From positions 24,764,882-24,828,881 of the forward strand of contig JAAONU010000006.1 of the NCBI GenBank assembly GCA_012932295.1: DNA of 64,000 bases. The letters are read 5' to 3'. The stretch is from Cyclina sinensis. Its lineage: Eukaryota; Mollusca; Bivalvia; Venerida; Veneridae. A program made the position numbers and the translations under genes. Positions within the stretch are counted from its first letter, which is position 1, and the number at the start of each line of letters is the position of its first letter. The notes under the pieces are model-generated. The model ran no database searches. It saw nothing but the letters and a program-made list of their open reading frames with translations, and had not been told where the DNA came from. Positions 55,571 through 64,000 of the stretch are shown one piece after another.

Positions 55571-57552
55571 ATGTCAACAGAGGCTTATAAGTCTAACTGA
55601 TTTAAATAAAGATTTCCTTCCATTTTTAACACTTTAAGACGGAATAAGAAGTATTACTAATACCTTTTCTTTCGCCAAGAAATTGAAAGATTTACGCTTC
55701 TCTGGTACAAAAACAAAATCAGATAAAGTGGTCTCGTGCTGATACCGTCTCGACATTGAACACATAAGACACAAATTCAGTTTGTGATACTTAATTTGTT
55801 TTGAACAGTTCTTCTGATGAATCCTAATTTACCGAAATAAAAAAGAACACACTTGTATAGAGAGAGAAAAAAAAAACTAATCGCAATCGATTTACTTAAA
55901 AAAAAAGATAACAAAGAAAGAAAAACATGGAAAAGACGGAAAAAAGAACAGAGATGAACTCAAACACAAAGCCGGATTGTGCATGTGCATACAATTATTG
56001 CAAAATGAAAATAAATAGCATCACCAAATGGAATTACAAAGCTGATAAAACTTGTTAGATTACATTACGTATATATTATCTATGCTATTTATCTCGGGAA
56101 TAACACTTATGATATTAGTAAAGTGAATTGGCATGCGTCTGATGACATCAAACGTGTGTCGACAGCTATTTAGCCATTAGGGGCTTCTGTGTTAATACAG
56201 GTTTCTCTGAATGGAATGGACAGCAAAGACAGCATATCCGAGCATCCTAGGTTCATTGACAGCGACAGTTTGTCGAGAAATGCTGACCATAGTTAATCCT
56301 TCACACTCACCAAAGACTGTGTAGCTTGATAATCATTTCGGGCAGTTTAAAAAAGGATTCACTTCAGACGGTTACCATAGAAAGCAGTGAATGTCAGATT
56401 TTTATGATTATTTACTTCATAATAATTTATGGCATCATTAACCAGGACTGTATTCCATATGTTTCTTTTTGTATCGTGTTCTTGTCTTAGACAGACTCAA
56501 AGTATTCACTTAAAACAAAAACATTCTTAATATTTTCAATGTCAAAACATCAACCAGTTTTGCTTAGGGTGACGCACTACGCAGTTATAGGAAATTATTT
56601 CGCATGTTGAGAAACAACGTCAATTCAATTCATTTAATATAGTTTTCTACGTGGACATCTTTTTCATTGAAACTGGGAACAAGTCAGCTGAAAACTATTC
56701 TTTAATTTCAATGGAACTTTTTATGAGATGAAATGATTAATTAGTTGTGTGCAGTTTGAAACCAATCTTATGTCATCAATTGATTAATTATAAGACTTGG
56801 AACTACTTTTCTTTTCTGTAACCTGGGCGAATCATATTTTGGTATATCATTCCGCCTTATTACCTTCGAGGTTACTCTAACAGAAATTTACGAAGATAGT
56901 CGAGTTTTTACGATTTGTACGACATGAGTTTGAATCAGTAAGCATCTACAGAGCACAGACAGGTACCCTATCACTATAACACGACGAGAAAATAACACAG
57001 CTAGAATGTAAATCAAACAGAGTTCTTCGTTCCTAGAATAAAATTCCTCGTAATGACCTAACAGTTTTGTTCCGTATCAGTCTCATCAATTTCTCGTTTG
57101 GACGGCTGTCTAAGCTTTTAAATGCAAAGGTCAATTGAAATATTTCAAATCAACAAAATCGCTCTTTTTTGCAGCGCTTCACAATTATGAAGAATTTACC
57201 AGAATGACGAATCTCATAACATGATCAAAATGTACAAGAAGAAGTCCACTTTTAACGGTAACTGAAATGAGATCTTCTATGTTTTACGGATCTGCTGGTC
57301 TGCCTGACTGAGCAACACTGCTTAACACATGGACTCCAATCATTTTACTTTCCATAAGACAGATATTAAAAAAAATTGGCGCCAGACTGGAGAAATCCGG
57401 CTTATTTTTTTGTTTCCTGAAACTCATAAATATTCAACAACATCTTGAAAAACTCAAGTTCTGCCTGTTTACATTTATTTTGCAAGATTCTAATTACTAG
57501 ATTGCCGTGACGTCATGTACTTAAACGACAACTGGGTAATTAAGATATTATA
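55571..57552. other. Gene-free stretch
   Basis: No exon, RNA gene or structured repeat was recognised. Short A-rich runs lie near 55868 and 55900. Confidence 0.4.
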
Positions 57553-57657
57553 CAATTATTGACTAGTGTGCCATTGAATATGATGCGATATTCACCGGCC
57601 AAATGTTATACTGACCGAATATCACATCATATTCTATGGCACACTAGTCAATAACTG
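57553..57657. mobile_element. Small hairpin element with arms of about 40 bp
   Basis: The left part 'ttattgactagtgtgccat' (57556 on) continues to 'gatattc'. It is the reverse complement of the right part, from 'gaatatcac' to 'gcacactagtcaataa' (ending 57654), with only a few mismatches. A loop of about 23 bases (near accggcc) separates them. The form is that of a foldback MITE, though a transcribed hairpin is also possible. No target duplication was resolved. Confidence 0.7.
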
Positions 57658-60600
57658 TTTTATTATATGACTACATACAATTGTTTCTACTAAGTTTTCT
57701 TCCAGACTGATTTTACATTCATTACAATGACTTTTTATACTCATTCTCAGATTACAATAATACTCAAAAGTCTGACAGGTGATTTTGAAATCCAATATAA
57801 CATCAACAAATAAAAAAAAACACACACCAGACGCCATTTCTTAGAAAAAGTCTAAGTGCCCGGATGTATTTTGTTTATTTCCCGGCATTAGAGTAATTTT
57901 GTTCACTGAGTGCCAGGCACCAGACAGCACTACTAGGAGTATCAACAGCAATCTATTTTTAGACCTAAATTATAACATGGGAATAACCCAGAATGCAGGA
58001 ATATAACGATATATTGTTGGTCGCCGACTGCGCTTTGAACCAATGGGATCGCGTCTATTTATAGGTCATTTAATAACTAAAATTATGGCATCGGTATAAT
58101 CAAAAATAACTATTAAACTCCACTCTAAGCAATGTTTGATTTCCATCATCCAGCTGAACCAGGTAATTCAGAACTGAAACCCACAAAATACGGTTTGTCT
58201 GCATAATACAAGCAAAAACAGTCGTTAACAGTCACTGCTTTTATTTTACTCTTGTAATAACACAAAATATGATTGAGCAGCAAGTTGTTTCTAGCGAACT
58301 TAAGACGTTAATTTATATCGGTTAGTACTTCATGATTGATAAACGTCATACACGACTGATGTAAATTTAGCTAAGCAAAGGACTCCATTTCGAGCCAAAT
58401 CACTCATGTTTTCTTTCTTTATTTTATTTCATTTTGTTTTTATTTTCAAGAAGCAAAATAAATAGACACCGTCTTAGACTGCTATGACAACTGACAAACC
58501 GGAAATGTGTTATGTATCTTCTTTTGTAAATATAACAACTTAAGGAGAATGTCACGACACTTGACAATGCAGGAGTAAAGGTCATGATTATTTTCGCTTT
58601 ATATTACTAACTAATGGCACGAGAGATTTTCTGACAAAGTCCTGGCTAACTAAAAGGAATACTTTTTTGAACCTGAGCTGATCTAAAACAAATGACTGTC
58701 AGTTCTTACCAGGATCAGACATACCAGACATTTTACAGACTCCATACCTTTAATTAAGCGAACAATAGTGAACCTTACACTAATTTTAACTTACAAAATA
58801 ATTATGATACATGTATATACATTCAGAGATACTTTCAAACAAATGGTAACTCGTAGTTATGCCGCATGTGCTATCAAATTCACTGCATGAATTATTCAAA
58901 ACTTGAAACAAATCTCAATTTATGTTATCTAATAAACTATTTAAGGTGCTATCGTATCCCTGTTGCAATTAATTATTTAAAACCGTGTTTTTTTGTCAAA
59001 TGGAATTCAAACGATAAAAGGTAAAAGTATTCCTATATGTTCCGTTTTGATCGTAACGGAGAAATTTGAACATTTGAAACACTTTTGTATGTCAGCTAAA
59101 TGGAACAAAAGAATGTTTATTCAAAATGTCCTTAGTTTCAAAGGATAACAAAAAGAACGAAATAATAAGTGTTTTACTTTGACAAGAATAAACTTTGATT
59201 TCCAGTTTGGCAAATCATACAAATTGTACAAAAGTTCATATTTATATTTAATCCAGAATCCATCTCATTTCACAGGCTCCTGAAGTATTTTTTAGCTATC
59301 TAAAAAGTAACATTATTTTCCATTAAGTCTGTTTTCACCTTTTGATACAAAATAGTCCGATCAAAAAGTGTATGGATATCATACGGCTATAACCCTTGCT
59401 TACAGTTGATCATTTGGACGTTCACTGCGGGGTTGCATCAACTAACTTGACAAAAGTATTTCTGCACTGTATTTGGCCGTTGAACTTATGCCAGACAGTC
59501 AGTAAGAATTCAGGCACCTGATTTGTTTTAGAAGCCATTTACAATGATCTCAATCCATCAAAAGTAACTGAAATCAAGCAACTAAGAAAAGCAAAGCAAA
59601 AGTAGGACAAATTTCTTTCGAAAACGTTCAACAGCCAAAGTTCACTTATACAGACCTACAAAAAAGTTCTTATTTGGAACGAATGTGGGCTCAACACGTT
59701 TTCATTGTACAAGCGCAGTGGAAATACCGCATCTGATACAACCAGAGACTGAATTTGTTATGACAGACGATAATGCATGACTGACATTAGGATAACCTTG
59801 ACGCGATTCTTTCTCATATTTTCTTGTAACTTTTCTTCTAAATTAAGGAGAAATGATGACTAACAATTTTGCCATTGCTGTTTATCGTATTTCAGACCTC
59901 CAAACGTAGTTAGAGCAATTCAGTGGTAGTTCGCGTAATGGAGCCAGCTGTTATTCCAATTTTTGGAGTGTCTAGACTAGATAACGTTGTCATGTACGTG
60001 GTGTGTCCAAAAATGCTCGCTTAATTAGCGTCATTATATTGATTTGTAACAGTAGAGTTCATAGATACAATAAAAATACATATTCTGTTACAATGTGATG
60101 ACAATCTTGTCAAACTTTTAAACAAGAGCCGGTCGAACCGGGTGATGCTTCCTGAATAGGTTTTGGACACAGAAAAGTGTGTCAATAAAGTCTTTGCCAA
60201 AGTCAGCATAAAGATATTATGTTATTGGTAGTTGCTGAAAAAAGTTAAAACTGTTTAAATATGCAATGAAGATGTAAGACAGTTACCATTTTATTCTTTA
60301 TTTTTCTATCAACTCAGACAGTGGCAGTCCTATCCAGACAGTGTCATGGTCACTGCAGTAGGCTGGTGACAGGTAACCCAGAGGTTTTTGATACCTCTTG
60401 TAGTTTCAGAGTTATGTCCCGGACAAAGTTCAAAGTGTAAAAAAAGATACATTTCGAAAATCTTCTTTGAACTAGAACAAATTGAGAACAATCATCTCTT
60501 TCTTATTTATGTAGAAAAAAGGTTTCACAACTCCTTGTATTCAAGTTTAAGTTTTAAACATTGTATAATTATTTTTTGTTGTTTTATTCCGTATCTTTGT

Positions 60601-62973
60601 TATCACAAGATATTTGAAACTACGAAACATTTGTTGAGAAAATTAATTTCTATCTGAGACACATTAAGTATTGTTTTACTGTTTTAATTGCGTTTACTTC
60701 GAATTTAAGAGAAGAAGATTGACAATTTATTCTTAAATGGCGGTAGATGAACAATATAGCGTGAAATCGATTAAATGTCTCTTGCCTTTTCTCATTTCGA
60801 GAAAAAAGCAATGAAATTAGAGAAATCTATTCTATAGAAATGATATCAACTTTCTTACATTCCGTTTTAAAGGTCTTTTAAAATTACTTGTTACAAGGTT
60901 ACTGCCGAAGGAAACTGACAGGCTACGCTATTTCATGACATCAAATACCAGTCCTTGCACGTTCTAAGATTTAGCAAAACCACAAAGATACTTTGATACA
61001 GAATGTGACATATTAATTGGAAGTACATCACACAGAGTAGAGTCAACTATGTCAGCAATTACTCTAGTTTTATTGCAATAATGTGAAAAAAACTGAAACA
61101 GTAACCCACTGTTTTTATGCCATGTGTAGGCTTTGTTTTCCCTTAAGTGGTATTAAAATGGATGGCTTTTTTCACGTTTTTTTCTTGACTTTGAAATGTC
61201 AGACAACTCTTATCATTAAATTGTTTCCTAATGAAATTTAAATCGAGAGATAAAGCAAGCTGATTTCATTACATGTTCGAGCTCCTATCGTAGCGGTGCT
61301 GATGGTATGTTTTTAGATTAAAATTACTAAATATACGCGCGAATATTGTATACTGATTATATAACATAACGTCTAGATCTAACTTGTGGTAACTGCAACA
61401 TATGTTGCACCCACTGTAAAACGATTTATGCTTCTTATTATATGAATTATTCAAAACATAATTTTATGTAAGAAAAAAAACCTATTCATAATAAATACAC
61501 ATCAGTCTATGTACATTATCATGAATTATTATAATATGCATTTCCTTTTTTCGCTTGTATAGATTCATTTTATATAGCAGTCATGCTAACAAAAAAGTAA
61601 ACTCGAGCATGTTCACCAAAAATTTCATATAAAAATAACTGCGACTCTTGCGTTGTTGAAAAATTTGTCTGGAAAATAATTAAAAATAAAACAAAACTGC
61701 AATATTTTCAAGAACGACACGTATTTAACATTCAAAGAACCTAAATAAAGCCGTGTATTGTCTAACTGAACAACCAGAAACTAACAAAATGACCGTGAGA
61801 CAGTTTCACCACTAGAATAGGCATTTCTTAGCTAACAAGATTTCTAACCATATTATCATCAAATGTATTTGTATTTTCCCCCAGGTATCTACTACAGTGT
61901 TTAATCTCTCGACCACTTCACGAGAAACTAGATGCCATGCATTGTCGAATTAAAGCAAGCCGATCCACAACAAATCTATTTTTATAGTTAAGCAAAGCAT
62001 GAAAATACTTAGTTTAAATGAAAATTTCTTAGAATAATATTTAGCACATTTATTCATCTATATCACAAAAGATTTATTTAAAGCTCACCTTTCAAAAACT
62101 CCAACTCGATTCCACCTCCGTTTAGAGTCGCGTATAATCAGGCTAGGTATTACACACATAGTCATGGTTAAAGCAAACTTTTTAGCAAGAAAAGCAACAA
62201 TCTTTCACTAAGTCATACCTTTGATCCCTTTCTACGTTTTCATCATGTAAATACGTTTTCATTCGTTTTCTCTATCAGTGAAATTATAGAATTAGAACAG
62301 ACTAATCTCCCTTTCGGTAAAATCTCGACGATCTAGGTTAGATATTAACTGAACAAAACTGGACGATATTGTTAATTCATTATGGATCGTTTGCACCTTA
62401 CATTTGCCATACACCTTAATTCCATCGAGACATGAGCAAGTCAAGTGTAGAGTATAGGAATGTGTACGGCAGAAGCGTCAAATTATATTAATGGTTAATA
62501 TTTTAGTCCTTATAAGACCATCTGGCTTTTGTGTTAAAATTATGACATCATTAATAATGTCGCTAGACATTTCTTTGGCGAACAGAACAAAAAATCATAA
62601 AACACACAAAATCAAGGCTATAACAAGCTTTTTAACGTGAGGCATTCTGATGATTTCCCTTGTGAAAAAAATATAAAGTTATGATAAAGATATTTGTCTG
62701 AAATACATAAAGCAAATTCATAATGGTTTCATGATGAAAACCTTATATCAGTAACAGATTTTCCCCCCAAAAAATGTGATTGCAAAATACCAAAGATAAA
62801 ACGAGGGAAAGTAAAATCTGAAATATTGTTGCATCAAGCTAAAATTGAGAGGCCTTTGACTTGAGAAGAGTATAATTTAATTATGAGATGCTTATATATA
62901 TATATATAATCAACATTTTCTTTTTCTAATTTCGTTCTTCTCTTTGTCCTTTTCACTTTCAGAACTTTTTTTC
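57658..62973. other. Long gene-free stretch
   Basis: No supported gene across more than 5 kb. A CCAAT word (58038-58042) and a tctatttatagg word (58052-58063) lie 14 bp apart in a locally G+C-richer patch, but no following exon was found. An AACAAGAGC-type repeat start near 60123 may begin a degraded bivalve repeat running to about 60440. A short (TA)n run is at 62894-62909. Confidence 0.35.
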
Positions 62974-63087
62974 TTAACATACATTCATACAAATGTATTT
63001 GCGGCAATATTTTATATAATCGCTGTTAAAGTAATAGCAAAGGTGTTGCCATTCTTTCGTTTTTATCTCTGAATCAATAGATGTTAC

Positions 63088-63700
63088 AATATCTTCAGTA
63101 TCTGTATCAGTATCTGTGTCAGTATATGTGTCAGTATCTGTGTCAATATCTGTATCACTATCTGTGTCAGTATCTGTGTCAATATCTATATCAGTATATG
63201 TGTCAGTATCTGTATCTGTATCAGTATTTGTGTCAGTATCTGTATCAGTATCTGTGTCAATATCTGTATCAGTATCTTTGTCAATATCTGTATCAGTATC
63301 TGTGTCAATATATGTATCAGTGTCAGTATCTGTATCAGTATTAGTATCTGTATCAGTATTTGTGTCAGTATTTGTATCAGTATTTGTGTCAATATCTGTA
63401 TCAGTATCTGTATCAGTATTTGTGTCAGTATCTGTATCAGTATCTGTGTCAGTATCTGTATCAGAATTTGTGTCAGTATCTGTATCAGTATTTGTGTCAG
63501 TATCTGTATCAGTGTCAGTATTTGTGGCAGTATCTGTATCAGTATTTGTGTCAGTATCTGTATCAGTATTTGTGTCAGTATCTGTATCAGTATCTGTGTC
63601 AATATCTGTATCAGTATTTGTGTCAGTATCTGTGTCAGTATCTGTATCAGTATCTGTGTCAGTATCTGTATCAGTATCTGTATCTTTATCAGTATCTGTT
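63088..63700. repeat. GATACA/GATACT hexamer array, about 610 bp
   Basis: On the minus strand units of GATACT and GATACA alternate, with GACACA and AATACT variants. Several frames on both strands stay open through the array, including a minus-strand Asp-Thr frame of 276 codons (62974-63804) that starts at TTG, not ATG. The openness follows from the repeat, so a coding role is not supported. Confidence 0.93.
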
Positions 63701-63804
63701 TTTCTTAGATCTAATGATAATTTCAGATAGTCACTTGAAAGTTGCTTATTGAGTTCAAAATTTATATGTATGGAAAAACTTTCATTGATTCCGTCTCGTC
63801 CCAA

Positions 63805-64000
63805 AGCTATGAATGTAGTTATATTTTTGAAGTTGTTTTACCATCCAAATACAAAATTTAAGGCAGTTTAAAATAGGCACAAAAACACAAGTCAAAATCA
63901 GACGCAGATTTTCAACTGTATCATGAAGCAATATATGGATAAAAGGCCACAAACCGTTTTCACATTCTGCTTATATAGTCCAAAGCCACAAAATATTACA
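63805..64000. other. End of window, nothing recognised
   Basis: A+T-rich sequence without a recognisable gene or repeat. Confidence 0.4.

Noticed and set aside
58030..58090. Core promoter with CCAAT and TATA-like words
   Set aside because: The words are well spaced, but no exon or splice donor follows and A+T-rich DNA yields TATA words often.
62974..63804. 276-codon Asp-Thr-repeat frame
   Set aside because: It starts at TTG, most of it is a hexamer microsatellite, and other frames on both strands are equally open.

Overview
The window looks like A+T-rich, gene-poor nuclear DNA of a bivalve mollusc, most plausibly a clam-like species. The main evidence is the repeat content. Several pearl-like elements carry ~157-165 bp core repeats and a GACA/GACGG tract before the end. 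Two MITE families of a type common in clam genomes are present in multiple copies, together with tRNA-headed SINEs and a Tx1/L1-like LINE. Nothing prokaryotic is present: no operons, CRISPR or rRNA. Organism assignment is inference from repeat style, since no diagnostic host gene is recognisable.

Layout. 0.6-3.3 kb: a short tandem duplication, a 54-bp minisatellite, and a pearl-like element with four core repeats. 3.8-7.7 kb: a minus-strand LINE whose ORF2 (endonuclease, reverse transcriptase, zinc knuckle) is open except for one in-frame TAA; no ORF1 is visible. 8.6-14.6 kb: three more pearl-like copies, one degraded. 16.2-17.9 kb: MITE family A copies around an eight-copy 68-bp array. 18.8-25.5 kb: a diverged 0.4-kb duplication, a 1,094-bp Harbinger-like TIR element with TAA target duplication, a tRNA-like SINE head, a CpG-rich promoter/first-exon candidate and a V-SINE-like element. 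27.4-35.1 kb: a region of ancient shuffled duplications containing a 47-bp array, another pearl-like element and a palindromic MITE. 36.5-38.8 kb: a MITE with perfect 10-bp ends, a SINE with a perfect 12-bp target duplication, back-to-back 114-bp and 42-bp arrays, and MITE family B.

41-44.6 kb holds a second diverged triplication. 45.2-46.5 kb (minus) holds the only convincing host gene, an intronless 422-codon ORF for a hydrophilic, probably disordered protein of unknown function. It has an ETS-type motif just upstream and four copies of the octamer TCACGTGA inside the coding region. 47.4-52 kb: GAT microsatellites, a second MITE B, a T23G14 tract, and a 488-bp foldback transposon with nested palindromes beside a 32-bp array. 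52-63 kb is almost featureless apart from a 45-bp-arm hairpin. 63.1-63.7 kb is a long GATACA-type array.

No pathway or multi-gene system can be read here. The interest lies in mobile-element biology, the orphan gene, and a candidate promoter whose gene continues past a splice donor. Most open frames over 60 codons are not genes: many lack ATG starts or lie in tandem repeats.
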